A stretch of 64,000 bases of DNA from Paraescarpia echinospica. Taxonomy: Eukaryota; Annelida; Polychaeta; Sabellida; Siboglinidae. The position numbers and the translations under genes are program-made. The stretch covers positions 10,378,764-10,442,763 of the forward strand of contig CM034536.1 in the NCBI GenBank assembly GCA_020002185.1, given 5' to 3'. Positions within the stretch are counted from its first letter, which is position 1; each line of letters starts with the position of its first letter. This document shows, piece after piece, positions 60,601-63,784 of the stretch. Below the pieces are notes generated by a model. It worked only from the letters and a program-made list of their open reading frames with translations. It ran no database searches and was not told the DNA's origin.

Positions 60601-62970
60601 CTAATCAATATCTCTGTGCCTTGCCTACCTCTTGCCTGTCGTTGACATTGTTTATAAGCTTTAGACGAGAACTGTGAACTACGTTTGTTGCCGCTGACAC
60701 CATATTATCGCCATCGTCAACTTTCAAGTCTTGCTGAACAAAGTTCAATCTGTTCATATCTATATAAATAATATCCATCCATACATCTACATTATATGCA
60801 CATTTTAAAATTCATGTATGCTTGCTTAATATTACAATTAGAGTACATTATAAACAAAAAATTAACATTTTTAAAAGCATGTTTATAAATCATGCTGCCG
60901 TCACCCAGGCTCACAAATAGTACATCCATTACAAATGCCCCCATCACCCAGGCTCACAAATAGTACATCCATTACAAATGCCCCCATCACCCAGGGTCAT
61001 AAACTTTGAAAAAATGCTATGTTCTTGTCTTACATGTAATAATAGTCTTACTGTATAGTATAATTTAATTGGGTAATTCTCCCACAACTTAATCTTATTT
61101 CCTCTCAAAAGACTGCACCGCTGCAGTCTCAACCACAGACTGAGTGAGGCTATTCCATACATCTGTTCATTGGTGTATCAATGAGGTTTTTTTAATTAAC
61201 ATCATTCTTTGAATATTTTTAGTATGTCACTCAATGTCACAAACTGCTGCATCATATTTCTCAATTAGAAGAATCTCCCTATCCTTGGAGCAGTAGACTG
61301 TAGTAGCATGACTAGTCCACAAAAAATGGGGCACACCTACCCAGAATGTATCTAGTTTTGTAATGTAACAGATTTTTGAGAAAAAAACCTGAACATTTCT
61401 GAGCGTGTTGAATTGATGATTATATACTATGTACCCAGACATATGTTGCACAGGCAGTCCTGAATTGAATTCAAACAAGTTAAAATAATAACATGGCTAC
61501 ATGCCTAATATTAAAAAATGTAATGTTCACATTTACCAGGTTATTTGAGCGATCGTACTTCCATGCAAATCAATTGATAAAATTGTAATCAACTGACTTG
61601 GGGTACAACAAATTTTGAAAAGGCACATAGTTCTATCTCTGATGTGCCTGAAGGGTGCATGTCTTTTTCCAGATTGATCGCTGCATAGTAATACAAGTAA
61701 ACACTTGTAAACATGATAACGATGGTTGTTATTTTGTCCTTTGCATGTACCATGTCATAACACATTAAATACCTTTCTATCTGGAAAAGTATCAACATTT
61801 TAATACTAATTCACTGGGAATGAGGGGAGAATCAGTGTGCTCTGTACAAACACTATAAATGTTGACAATTGTGAACTACACCTTATGGTGAATTACCCCT
61901 TATGTGGTATAGAAATTGATTAAATATTATCATCTCTTCCAGTAAACCCGCTTTGGTTTAATTCAAGCAGACTATGACAAATGTTTGTACCACAGCAGTT
62001 GCCAGGTTACAGTGGGCTATCTCCGGAAATATTCTGAGAGTTCATTAGGGTTCATACGGTGGGGTAACTCACCTGATAAAGTGACATGTAGAGTGCCCAG
62101 AGCAGGGCGAACACTACACAGTTTCGCTGCACACTCGAAATCATGGCAACAAACGAGAGAACGATACCGGCGAGGCACAGTATGTCCATCCCTGTCTGTA
62201 CATCGAACCCAAGCTTGGACGTAACCCGCAACAGCGTGGGCTGACCAGTAAACAGATCCTTGAGGGACTCCGCATCTACAAAGGACATATATCATTTGTA
62301 TATATGGGCTGCTCGGCTGTAGGAAATAAAGAAACAGGAAAGATTAACTGGACAAAAAATAATGTGGTGACAAAATGTAATGTTCGTTATTTTTATTATT
62401 ATTATTAATACTTATATATAATTTAAAGTACTTTTCTTTATTTCTCATTTTTTTCTTATTTATTTTTTCCTGTTACTTTTTCCCTAGCAGAATCTGTTAC
62501 TTAGTGTCTGTTAACCTTTTCTGTATTATTGTCTTCTGATTACCTGGCTATATGCTTACACCACATACTCAAATCATCAAAAGAATCATTACACACTAAT
62601 ACATCAATAATTATATCAGATATCCATAATCATTACTAATCCAGTGTGTTGTGAGCAAACATAAAATGTGCTGGTCTGCTGTTTGTGACAGAGGTTTTAT
62701 TCTAGAAAATTGTTTCCAAAATTATGGAACCAATTTGTCATTCAATAAAAATTACAATATTTAACTAAGCCTCACTAACATCCAATCAATTGACAAATGC
62801 ACATATTCTAACAATGCAGTGTAACATAAAATGTTTACACAAAATAGATTGCATGACAATTTGTTGTACAGCTTTGTTGCAATAAAGTAATATTAATCGA
62901 AGGAACTATGTCTGCCAACCTTTCTCGACAGCCAATCTTGCGGGCAGGATTCCATTATCTCCATATAAAC
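16676..62970 (-). CDS. LMF2: lipase maturation factor 2 (gene-level span; 5' end beyond window)
   Basis: Multi-pass ER membrane protein of the lipase maturation factor family. The paralogue LMF1 is the known chaperone for folding of dimeric lipases, and LMF2 is less understood. Exons on minus: 62970-62920, 62275-62073, 59810-59782 or 59724-59696, 52127-51928, 51290-51265, 50248-50096, 26389-26263, 25984-25829, 25323-25218, 24498-24429, 23697-23582 or 23115-23000, 21640-21516, 20091-19978, 19100-18995, 17890-17779, 16855-16676. All junction phases agree, giving 623 residues to the stop; about 60 N-terminal residues are missing at the window edge. Family signatures seen: [119 protein letters not shown] points to LMF2 rather than LMF1. 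The C-terminus has a basic [12 protein letters not shown] stretch and a final hydrophobic segment. The 23.7-kb intron 50095-26390 contains the whole ROCO gene on the other strand. Confidence 0.95.
16977..17285 (+). repeat. dispersed repeat family B, copy 1
   Basis: Starts GGGAGCCAGTCTGTTCGCCT and runs to GGCAGTATATTTTCAACACG. It is about 300 bp and clearly similar to 20210-20510, and its 3' part to 41155-41240. Intronic to LMF2 and non-coding. Confidence 0.75.
17536..17700. mobile_element. MITE fragment (AGTAGAACCTG... family)
   Basis: AGTAGAACCTGTTTTGGACAACCACCCC and GGTCAACGGGAACCAAG resemble the other AGTRGAAC repeats in this window (13320, 22475, 35140, 57130). Confidence 0.5.
17779..17890 (-). 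CDS. LMF2: LMF2 exon, [16 protein letters not shown]
   Basis: Acceptor GTGTCCAG, donor GAG/GTGAGT. 112 nt; the first base completes the Trp codon of the upstream exon (CAATG/G). Encodes [19 protein letters not shown] then [18 protein letters not shown]; ends in phase 0. Confidence 0.93.
18995..19100 (-). CDS. LMF2: LMF2 exon, [20 protein letters not shown]
   Basis: Acceptor CTTGCAG, donor AATG/GTAAGT. 106 nt, phase 1 to 2. Encodes [20 protein letters not shown] and [14 protein letters not shown], the family-typical PPKYIRAxLYxYxF block. Confidence 0.95.
19978..20091 (-). CDS. LMF2: LMF2 exon, [15 protein letters not shown]
   Basis: Acceptor TTTCAG, donor GAGG/GTAAGG. 114 nt, phase 1 to 1. 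Encodes the most conserved LMF block, [16 protein letters not shown], then [21 protein letters not shown]. Confidence 0.97.
20210..20515 (+). repeat. dispersed repeat family B, copy 2
   Basis: GGAGCCAGTCTGTTCCTCTA to GGCAGTATACCTTCAACATA, parallel to 16977-17285. It is followed directly by a LINE 3' end, and a further family-B tail (TTAATAAATTAAAAACTCGG) reappears at 21040-21080. The LINE therefore seems inserted into this copy. Confidence 0.75.
20515..21035 (-). mobile_element. RTE-like LINE 3' end
   Basis: Minus-strand [40 protein letters not shown] and a [13 protein letters not shown] tail are characteristic of the C-terminus of RTE-class ORF2. It ends in an ATCATCATTCATCATTG short tandem tail (plus sense), as usual for such LINE 3' ends. 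Frame-broken. Confidence 0.8.
21110..21400 (+). repeat. dispersed repeat family C, copy 1
   Basis: AGTTCTTTGGACTGCTCAAAGCACTTTACAC... matches 52480-52770 (GTCATTAGGACTGGTCAAAGCACTTTACACC...) along about 280 bp. Non-coding; likely a SINE or LINE-tail derivative. Confidence 0.65.
21516..21640 (-). CDS. LMF2: LMF2 exon, [15 protein letters not shown]
   Basis: Acceptor CCTTGTAG, donor GTGG/GTGTGT. 125 nt, phase 2 to 1. Encodes [20 protein letters not shown] then [21 protein letters not shown]. It receives either alternative upstream exon: AG+G gives Arg, AT+G gives Met. Confidence 0.95.
22115..22310. repeat. 29-bp tandem repeat, about 6 copies
   Basis: Near-identical copies of AAGTGATGAGGCAGGGAGAC AGAGAACTC in an LMF2 intron; the last copy is offset by a short GAGCAACA insertion. 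Confidence 0.93.
22475..22690. mobile_element. MITE copy (AGTGCAACCTC... family)
   Basis: Shares CGGGACAAATTTCCTA and GACCTTAAGAGGTGGCTGTA with 35145-35310 and 57135-57305. Confidence 0.6.
22855..22968. repeat. 55-bp direct duplication
   Basis: GTGTTAACGTGTATGCATCC...GGAAAGAGTGG occurs twice in tandem with three differences. Confidence 0.9.
23000..23115 (-). CDS. LMF2: LMF2 alternative exon k2 (divergent duplicate)
   Basis: Acceptor CTGGTGGCAG, donor GGAT/GTAAGC. 116 nt, phase 0 to 2, exactly the length and phases of 23582-23697. Encodes [38 protein letters not shown] and the first two bases of Met. Aligned without gaps to exon k1 it keeps TSSYGLFR and about 15 of 37 positions, so it is an old exon duplication with intact splice sites and an open frame. 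If spliced after k1 the frame shifts and reaches TGA within six codons, so only one of the two can be used per mRNA. Confidence 0.85.
23582..23697 (-). CDS. LMF2: LMF2 alternative exon k1 (canonical version)
   Basis: Acceptor GGCCGCCACCAG, donor CGCAG/GTCAGC. 116 nt, phase 0 to 2. Encodes [20 protein letters not shown] and [18 protein letters not shown], matching the family consensus (SYGLFRRMTGVGG across the next junction). It is preceded by a 70-nt exon ending ISL, giving ISLVPFT. A 466-bp intron separates it from the duplicate k2. Confidence 0.93.
24429..24498 (-). CDS. LMF2: LMF2 short exon (transmembrane segment)
   Basis: Acceptor TTTCTACAG, donor CTG/GTACGT. 70 nt, phase 2 to 0. Encodes [23 protein letters not shown], a hydrophobic helix. 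It supplies exactly the phase needed between 25218 and 23697. Confidence 0.9.
24640..24965 (+). mobile_element. LINE C-terminal fragment
   Basis: Plus-strand [20 protein letters not shown] followed by [14 protein letters not shown] resembles the C-terminal LWNxLP region of CR1-like ORF2. It is frame-broken and sits in an LMF2 intron, opposite to the gene. Confidence 0.6.
25218..25323 (-). CDS. LMF2: LMF2 exon, [16 protein letters not shown]
   Basis: Acceptor CATTGCAG, donor TCAA/GTAAGT. 106 nt, phase 1 to 2. Encodes [20 protein letters not shown] and [14 protein letters not shown], including one membrane helix. Confidence 0.93.
25545..25606. repeat. (CA)n microsatellite
   Basis: Nearly pure CA dinucleotide tract with a few CG and TG interruptions, in an LMF2 intron. 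Confidence 0.95.
25829..25984 (-). CDS. LMF2: LMF2 exon, [19 protein letters not shown]
   Basis: Acceptor GTTTTCAG, donor ACAT/GTAGGT. 156 nt, phase 1 to 1. Encodes [40 protein letters not shown] and [11 protein letters not shown], with one membrane helix. Confidence 0.92.
26263..26389 (-). CDS. LMF2: LMF2 exon, [16 protein letters not shown]
   Basis: Acceptor GTTGCCAG, donor CTTG/GTAGGT. 127 nt, phase 0 to 1. Encodes [20 protein letters not shown] then [19 protein letters not shown]. The 64-bp minisatellite starts about 19 nt upstream of its 3' splice site. Confidence 0.96.
26409..26947. repeat. 64-bp minisatellite, about 8.4 perfect copies
   Basis: Unit begins AAGGTTCACATAGTCTGAAC and ends GTACCATACACA; copies at 26411, 26475, 26539, 26603 and so on are identical. 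It abuts the polypyrimidine/branch region of the LMF2 exon at 26263-26389 and, at its far end, the LINE at 26948. Confidence 0.97.
26948..28305 (+). mobile_element. 5'-truncated LINE with decayed reverse transcriptase
   Basis: Plus-strand blocks across frameshifts and stops: [62 protein letters not shown] (catalytic FADD near 27470), [15 protein letters not shown], then [20 protein letters not shown] to [11 protein letters not shown]. Truncated just upstream of RT and dead. The C-terminal block matches the minus-strand relic at 5990-6415. Confidence 0.92.
28306..28594 (+). mobile_element. second LINE C-terminal fragment
   Basis: [24 protein letters not shown], then LRSLE...NTQWIKR and LWELHSQM resemble the C-terminal tail of a different CR1-like ORF2, directly abutting the preceding LINE. 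Confidence 0.6.
28595..28895 (+). repeat. composite repeat A, copy 1, left part (interrupted)
   Basis: GGAAATAAAAATAAGGCATT to GGGTCGAAACGAGCGTCAGAAT aligns with 55567-55860. Contains a consensus palindromic CRE (TGACGTCA) and an E-box (CACGTG). Continues after a transposon insertion at 30192. Confidence 0.85.
28888..30199. mobile_element. hAT-like non-autonomous DNA transposon with 8-bp target duplication
   Basis: The element 28896-30191 is flanked by GTCAGAAT on both sides. Ends are AAGGGCCTCACCCAAGA and, reverse complemented, CAGGGCCTCACCCAGAG, i.e. imperfect inverted repeats with the CAGGG start usual for hAT. The equivalent uninterrupted sequence is present at about 55852-55866 in copy 3 of repeat A. 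Interior (1.3 kb, relatively CpG-rich) shows no transposase. Confidence 0.85.
30192..30650 (+). repeat. composite repeat A, copy 1, right part
   Basis: Resumes the 55850-56310 alignment after the hAT insertion: TTACTGTGCAATATTCCGACG through GCATGCAAACTATTGATTTTC, including a tRNA-like segment. Confidence 0.85.
30549..30630 (+). repeat. tRNA-like SINE head (box A / box B)
   Basis: TAGCTCAGTTGG fits the Pol III A box and GGTTCAATCC fits the B box, with about 45 nt between. The acceptor stem does not pair convincingly and copies recur inside repeat A (33251-33332 minus, 56203-56285 plus), so it is a tRNA-derived repeat and not a tRNA gene. Confidence 0.75.
30650..31075. repeat. AT-rich foldback, arms about 140 bp
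   Basis: TTTGTAGTAATTATTTATTC with CCATATTTTCATTTT blocks on the left (30650-30830) reappears as reverse complement at 30940-31070, spaced by about 100 bp. It could form a long hairpin. Confidence 0.8.
31063..33223 (+). mobile_element. repeat D, copy 1 (non-autonomous, with reverse transcriptase relic)
   Basis: Starts AATGGGCCAAGTGGCCCTGA and ends CTTCGGCCAAAGGACTAAAA. Nearly identical to 53141-55448 over its length. Carries RT fragments ([20 protein letters not shown] and [10 protein letters not shown] near 32000-32230). The FYADD-type catalytic block kept in copy 2 is deleted here. Confidence 0.88.
33224..33955 (-). repeat. composite repeat A, copy 2 (inverted)
   Basis: Reverse complement of the repeat A 30192-30650 / 55850-56310 block, with its tRNA-like head at 33332-33251 on minus, extending to GGACGTGGAAATAGATAGCA. 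The extension matches 56460-56790. Contains TGACGTCA. Confidence 0.85.
33956..35140. other. AT-rich non-coding sequence inside the large LMF2 intron
   Basis: No coding exon on either strand. Short degenerate AGGAATTA/GAATTCT repeats occur near 34690-34800. Confidence 0.45.
35145..35310. mobile_element. MITE copy upstream of the ROCO gene
   Basis: AGTGGAACTTCACTATTAAG through GGTGGCTGTATTACAGAGGTG, the same family as 22475 and 57135. It lies about 140 bp before the first recognised ROCO exon. Confidence 0.65.
35450..35873 (+). CDS. ROCO exon 1 (acidic low-complexity N-terminus)
   Basis: Acceptor TGTACAACAG at 35449 suggests an upstream 5' exon that I could not find. The frame is open from 35397, and the first good ATG is at 35505 (GGAATGGAG), giving [20 protein letters not shown] and further Glu/Gly/Asn-rich sequence to DGDNSAK. 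Donor AAG/GTAGGC, phase 0. The purine-rich plus strand makes the minus-strand frames look open too; these are shadows. Confidence 0.75.
35450..48580 (+). CDS. ROCO-family protein: LRR - Roc GTPase - COR, no kinase (gene-level span)
   Basis: Exons: 35450-35873, 39169-39256, 41318-41473, 42337-42432 (or to 42466), about 43495-43802, 46139-48580. With the ATG at 35505 and the first donor option the parts sum to 3459 nt, 1152 residues plus stop. Layout: acidic Glu/Gly/Asn-rich disordered region (about 1-155), leucine-rich repeats (about 185-590), Roc domain with P-loop GASQSGKTS (about 605), DFGGN in the switch II position (about 654), THID as G4 (about 715), a charged helical insertion, SNAEGTRG as G5, then COR (from [15 protein letters not shown]). 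It stops after COR, as in MFHAS1-type kinase-less ROCO proteins. Those regulate innate signalling in vertebrates; a role here is inference. The gene is nested antisense in an LMF2 intron. Confidence 0.9.
37260..37380. repeat. (TG)n-rich tract
   Basis: Imperfect TG/CATG repeats in a ROCO intron, with a short CACACACA block at 37420. Confidence 0.85.
37400..39160. other. ROCO intron, purine-rich, no exon required
   Basis: A donor-flanked open stretch at 37749-37815 ([19 protein letters not shown]) and a [15 protein letters not shown] stretch at 38085-38130 look exon-like. Inserting either would break the phase between the neighbouring exons. Confidence 0.4.
39169..39256 (+). CDS. ROCO exon 2 (linker)
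   Basis: Acceptor TTTTCCACAG, donor AGCAG/GTGAGG. 88 nt, phase 0 to 1. Encodes [29 protein letters not shown]. All three frames are open, but only this one satisfies both flanking phases. Confidence 0.75.
39378..41020. repeat. 48-bp intronic minisatellite, about 34 copies
   Basis: Unit CGATGGATCCAGTACGTCAT TGTTTACCTACGACACAATC AAAACAAT, with T/G variation at one site and a few 47-bp or truncated copies. Each unit carries ACGTCA (CRE core), often TGTTTAC (forkhead-like), and three CpGs. Long open frames result because 48 is divisible by 3; they lie in an intron and are not genes. Confidence 0.96.
41155..41295 (+). repeat. dispersed repeat family B, copy 3 (3' part)
   Basis: CAAATTGCAAACATTGTTACGG, GGCAGTATACCTTCAACATA, TTAATAAATTAAAAACTCTG and CTGCCTCC parallel 20420-20520 plus 21040-21080. 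It ends about 20 nt before the ROCO exon 3 acceptor. Confidence 0.7.
41318..41473 (+). CDS. ROCO exon 3 (start of leucine-rich repeats)
   Basis: Acceptor GGGTCGACAG, donor TCTCAA/GTGAGT. 156 nt, phase 1 to 1. Encodes [31 protein letters not shown] then the first [23 protein letters not shown]. Confidence 0.88.
41540..42020. repeat. 30-bp TG-rich minisatellite, about 16 copies
   Basis: Units of TGTGTATGGGTGCGTGTGTG A(A/G)TGTACATG in the ROCO intron. Alternating purine-pyrimidine favours Z-DNA. Long open frames on both strands are repeat artefacts (10-residue periodic peptides). Confidence 0.95.
42337..42466 (+). CDS. ROCO exon 4 (LRR)
   Basis: Acceptor CTTTCCACCAG, starts in phase 1 and completes Arg. 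Encodes [32 protein letters not shown]. Two donors compete: CATCA/GTAAGA at 42432 (phase 1, fits the next exon if it starts at 43495) and TTGAG/GTGAGC at 42466 (phase 2, reads on as [11 protein letters not shown], a better LRR fit but with no phase-matched acceptor seen). The junction is unresolved. Confidence 0.8.
42603..42690. repeat. perfect palindrome with AT core
   Basis: Arms TCAATTCAAGATCTTTGTGT ATCTCCATAA (42603-42632) and its exact reverse complement (42661-42690) flank a (TA)n core of about 28 bp. Potential cruciform in a ROCO intron. Confidence 0.95.
43495..43802 (+). CDS. ROCO exon 5 (LRRs)
   Basis: Donor ATGAAG/GTGCGT at 43802, phase 0, certain. Encodes [35 protein letters not shown], and [20 protein letters not shown]. 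The 5' edge is uncertain: the frame has TGA at 43491, and the only AGs after it are at 43493-43494 (weak acceptor, phase-compatible with the 42432 donor) and 43543-43544 (phase 0). About 290 nt of it is clearly coding. Confidence 0.82.
43890..44245 (-). mobile_element. RTE-like LINE 3' end
   Basis: Minus-strand pieces [17 protein letters not shown], then a WAGHI-like block, [30 protein letters not shown] resemble the ORF2 C-terminal tail of RTE-type LINEs. Frame-broken, in a ROCO intron. Confidence 0.7.
44250..45100. other. ROCO intron, moderately GC-rich, unidentified
   Basis: Local GC rises at 44530-45010 and short frames occur on both strands, but none matches a known family or has splice support. 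Confidence 0.3.
45105..45800. mobile_element. small DNA transposon with CAGGGGTAGAACT inverted ends, flanked by 39-bp direct repeats
   Basis: Element about 45155-45757: left CAGGGGTAGAACTTCAGC, right GTGGGTAGTTCTACCCCTG. Both ends carry repeated ACTAGTCCGCC/GGACTAGT motifs. Outside it, GTTAGGTTAGTGTCCAAGTT ACCCCCCC ATCCAAAC occurs on both sides. The CAGGGG start suggests hAT, but no simple 8-bp target duplication is seen. Confidence 0.7.
46139..48580 (+). CDS. ROCO terminal exon (LRRs, Roc, COR)
   Basis: Acceptor CCCTTGTAG, phase 0 start [15 protein letters not shown], 813 codons plus TAA. Contains about eight LRRs (for example [53 protein letters not shown]), the Roc domain ([15 protein letters not shown] near 46925; [15 protein letters not shown] near 47081; IVGTHIDLC near 47255; a Glu/Lys-rich helical stretch 47340-47510; [13 protein letters not shown] near 47520) and COR to the end. 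GC content and codon use are much higher than the surroundings, producing long antisense shadow frames. One large 3' exon beside small 5' exons hints at an ancestral retroposed or intron-poor module (inference). Confidence 0.97.
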   Translation, partial: ELPKLRYLAVNYRSFCSIVDTYMERLLRKGQIQSEHLPPVIFEMPGLSVLDLEETKINCLPRTCVSKLRELYLSKNYLQKMPSMTMTLDQLEILDISHNMIKTIPTGIERLTQLRVFNLTGNNIVDFPIALGKLNRLTELLMGQNKLFQLPAEISQLRQLKRFILDKNELCSLPTSIVELEALETLDLTANKLEGLPRNFYNMKSLTTAHTYRKYYKYGLWLHKNPLMVPPPSVWMTNNPERIYYYLRKLEIRQTPDLQRQKLMLLGASQSGKTSLMRTLHMGQSVLMRPLVDSTQLLELRAWRTVNLISYLMYDFGGNPVYRPTLPLFVDANAFFLIVYDHHAYTQDENYEQAIGDWLEMLLMHAPGAVVKIVGTHIDLCTDCIEGANEYDSVVLQLIARIRAQLNEYMEKLNEELADIADKLNGKELEAYETEQLKNQKKRLEYLEANRLRLIDDVALVSNAEGTRGLPELKEELEIISVDKTLFAHAQRSVPNCWFKLNDAFKTHKSLSLSWKEACVIARRLGIASEPLVDCLHFLRDIGQVLWYDNVPHLSSTIFHKPTQLVWVLRGVFRHDTATFFDFASNRALKCKGGFTEDVFLEAERNFHQTGEISRALLLCLWFYLKLNYTAFDDLVQLTPKLDLWYTIPQSIQPLHYSQFQPLLVVPSFNHETHDAADLARRWPESLPTNQRELSLQLWFPLAFPRGVYERYACHLQALVYFRIDWRDVIYAELESCKLLVSQDLDPEKNGPFLVQLRGVELRRLKEAWLVLIRELRNVLKTTPGLVWYTKLCAEGCEPFDLAECFPPEAQVI
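48724..48729 (+). terminator. ROCO polyadenylation signal (AATAAA)
   Basis: Canonical AATAAA 144 nt after the stop in CCAGAATAAATGTCAAG. First hexamer downstream. Confidence 0.6.
48735..50090. other. LMF2 intron sequence beyond the ROCO 3' end
   Basis: AT-rich; nothing coding or repetitive is recognised on either strand. Confidence 0.45.
50096..50248 (-). CDS. LMF2: LMF2 exon, [17 protein letters not shown]
   Basis: Acceptor CTGCTTGCAG, donor ACACAG/GTAAGT. 153 nt, phase 0 to 0. Encodes [51 protein letters not shown]. The next exon is 23.7 kb away. Confidence 0.97.
50290..51260. other. LMF2 intron, no feature recognised
   Basis: No conserved exon or clear repeat. Short plus-strand frames here show no family motif. 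Confidence 0.4.
51265..51290 (-). CDS. LMF2: LMF2 26-nt microexon
   Basis: Acceptor TTCTTTCAG, donor ACACAG/GTAAGA. 26 nt, phase 1 to 0, encodes (A)LNYHFETQ. Required to join GLT to CIPTPLAWW; the joined [17 protein letters not shown] is a family hallmark. Confidence 0.95.
51300..51920. other. LMF2 intron, no gene; short sequence shared with 52940-53060
   Basis: GGGGCTTAGCCAGAGACCTG and CCAGCTGGCCACTAGATTAACTAATAGTTC near 51675-51810 recur near 52950-53030, indicating a small dispersed repeat. Confidence 0.5.
51928..52127 (-). CDS. LMF2: LMF2 exon, [19 protein letters not shown]
   Basis: Acceptor TTGTCTTCCAG, donor ACCG/GTAGGT. 200 nt, phase 2 to 1. Encodes [60 protein letters not shown] and TWWGLT. 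In the frame produced by inclusion of both upstream microexons it reads to a TGA. Confidence 0.97.
52150..52445 (+). mobile_element. tRNA-derived SINE
   Basis: Box A-like TGGCTAGAGCATCGG and a canonical box B GGTTCGAATCC about 38 nt later, followed by a non-tRNA body and a TATATATATAT tail near 52445. Confidence 0.75.
52470..52775 (+). repeat. dispersed repeat family C, copy 2
   Basis: Aligns with 21110-21400 (CAAAGCACTTTACACCTTAT, ATTCAGCCATGCTGCGATTAC, CACAAATATCCACCACTGTC). Confidence 0.65.
53141..55448 (+). mobile_element. repeat D, copy 2 (more complete)
   Basis: Near-identical to 31063-33223, with the same start and end motifs. Retains a block at about 54355-54450 missing from copy 1 that reads [14 protein letters not shown], a reverse-transcriptase catalytic motif. 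A 46-bp local duplication (AATATTAATTTTCTATGTTT GTCACCTACAGGT) is at 54662-54733. Confidence 0.88.
55567..56310 (+). repeat. composite repeat A, copy 3 (uninterrupted)
   Basis: Full-length counterpart of 28595-28895 plus 30192-30650, without the hAT insertion. Contains CACGTG, TGACGTCA and the tRNA-like head. Confidence 0.88.
56203..56285 (+). repeat. tRNA-like SINE head in repeat A copy 3
   Basis: TAGCTCAGTGGGTAGG (box A) and CGGTTCAATCC (box B). Diverged from a real tRNA in the stems. Confidence 0.7.
56459..56790 (-). repeat. inverted arm of repeat A
   Basis: TTACGTCGGAATATTGCACA to GACATCACATCTCGG is the reverse complement of about 55770-55890 and runs parallel to 33645-33950, so copy 3 is also a foldback with arms of about 120 bp. 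Confidence 0.8.
57130..57305. mobile_element. MITE copy (AGTGGAACTCAACTAG...)
   Basis: Shares GCGGGACTAATTTCCTA and GTAGCTGTATTACAGAGGTGG with copies at 22475 and 35145. Confidence 0.65.
57501..58182. mobile_element. MITE with TTAA target duplication (piggyBac-like)
   Basis: TTAA then GGCCAGACAC at 57501-57514; GTGTCTGGCC then TTAA at 58169-58182. Perfect 10-bp inverted ends, 674-bp interior, no transposase. TTAA duplication is the piggyBac hallmark, although the ends do not start with the usual CCC. Confidence 0.8.
58190..59495. other. LMF2 intron, nothing recognised
   Basis: AT-rich sequence without coding or clear repeat signal. Confidence 0.4.
59500..59544. repeat. perfect 19-bp inverted repeat
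   Basis: CTGTCTGTCAGACTTCAGT and its exact reverse complement separated by 7 nt, about 150 nt downstream (minus sense) of the alternative microexon pair. It could form a strong RNA hairpin in the LMF2 pre-mRNA. Confidence 0.9.
59696..59724 (-). CDS. LMF2: LMF2 alternative microexon c2
   Basis: Acceptor TATTTTACAG, donor CAGTG/GTGAGT. 29 nt, phase 0 to 2, encodes VGQVFLYFQ(W). Second of two tandem microexons, 86 bp apart start to start. Confidence 0.9.
59782..59810 (-). CDS. LMF2: LMF2 alternative microexon c1
   Basis: Acceptor TATATTTCAG, donor CAATG/GTGAGT. 29 nt, phase 0 to 2, encodes VGQTFLSFQ(W). It lies only 57 nt before c2, too short for efficient splicing between them. Using both would shift the frame and hit TGA in the next exon. 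Confidence 0.9.
59870..62065. other. LMF2 intron with small duplications, no gene
   Basis: Contains a 44-bp direct duplication (TTTGATACACTTCTGAGCTC...) at 60017-60104 and a 46-bp duplication (CACCCAGGCTCACAAATAGT...) at 60902-60995. No exon is seen. Confidence 0.6.
62073..62275 (-). CDS. LMF2: LMF2 exon, [17 protein letters not shown]
   Basis: Acceptor CCTTTGTAG, donor TATCAG/GTGAGT. 203 nt, phase 1 to 0. Encodes [40 protein letters not shown] and [27 protein letters not shown], with two membrane helices. Confidence 0.95.
62280..62915. other. LMF2 intron, AT-rich
   Basis: Nothing but T-rich and ATT-rich low-complexity sequence. Confidence 0.5.
62920..62970 (-). CDS. LMF2: LMF2 exon, [16 protein letters not shown]
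   Basis: Acceptor GTTTTCAG, donor GAAAG/GTTGGC (weaker). 51 nt, phase 1 to 1. Encodes (G)[16 protein letters not shown], the family's Q-x-x-GLYGxxGILP block. The exon(s) with the initiator Met and first membrane helix are not found in 62971-64000. Confidence 0.93.
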
Positions 62971-63274
62971 CTGAAAACAAAACCACAAAATTGTTACGTG
63001 CTGTGGTCTGGATATTGTACTGTATATAAGAACTAACCTTTACAATGCTAAAAGGAAGACATTTATGATATATAATAAGCCTGCAAAAAAACAGCAATGC
63101 TGAATATAAAACTTTCACAAATGTTAAATTACACAGTTGTTTACAGATTGGACATGACATCACATCCCCTTGTGCACATGTAGGTCTGTCAAACTCAAGA
63201 CATGACACAAAAAGGGAGTGATTACTTGTATTACATAACATTATATATAACGTGCTTGTGTTTGTGTACTCTGT

Positions 63275-63780
63275 GATGCATGACCAGGCACCGAGTTATC
63301 TTGCAGTGTTACTAAACCGAATCGGCAACTGAGATCTGCGTCTTTGCAGCTACTGTCAGTACCGGCTTGGCAGATGGTCACTCACGGTGATCGCTATTTT
63401 GCTGCAGCTGCTATGGAACAGACTGCTGCACTGTGTCAGAATGGCAAAGACACAGCTCAAAACACTTCTTAAAACACACCTTTTTAGAGTAGTGTTTCTG
63501 TAATATGATCACGTGGATGCACTTACCCATATTTTAAGTAATTATTATTTTAAAATTATTTATTACATTTTAATTAACTTATTTTGTTATACTGTTAATA
63601 CTTATCATATATTTTAATTATCTGTACATGGAGGTATAATTATGCAATGAATTGTTTTTATTATTATTTTATGGTTTACATTTTATAATTATTTTGTTTC
63701 TATCTATAATACAATTCTTTGCCCAAGAGCAATCTGACTGATTCGGGCACTATACAAATAAATTGTGTTATTATTATGTA
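63275..63780 (+). mobile_element. LINE 3' end fragment
   Basis: APSYLAVLLNRIG, then a RRSLT-like block, LLWNRLLHCVRMAKTQLKTL LKTHLFRVVFL and an AT-rich 3' UTR ending AAATAAATTGTGTTATTATT. Typical C-terminus of a CR1/Jockey-like ORF2; one internal stop. Confidence 0.75.
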
Positions 63781-63784
63781 TTAC

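Noticed and set aside
63275..63500. LMF2 first exon near the window end
   Set aside because: The open stretch is on plus and matches a LINE C-terminus; no minus-strand signal-anchor exon with a suitable donor was found.
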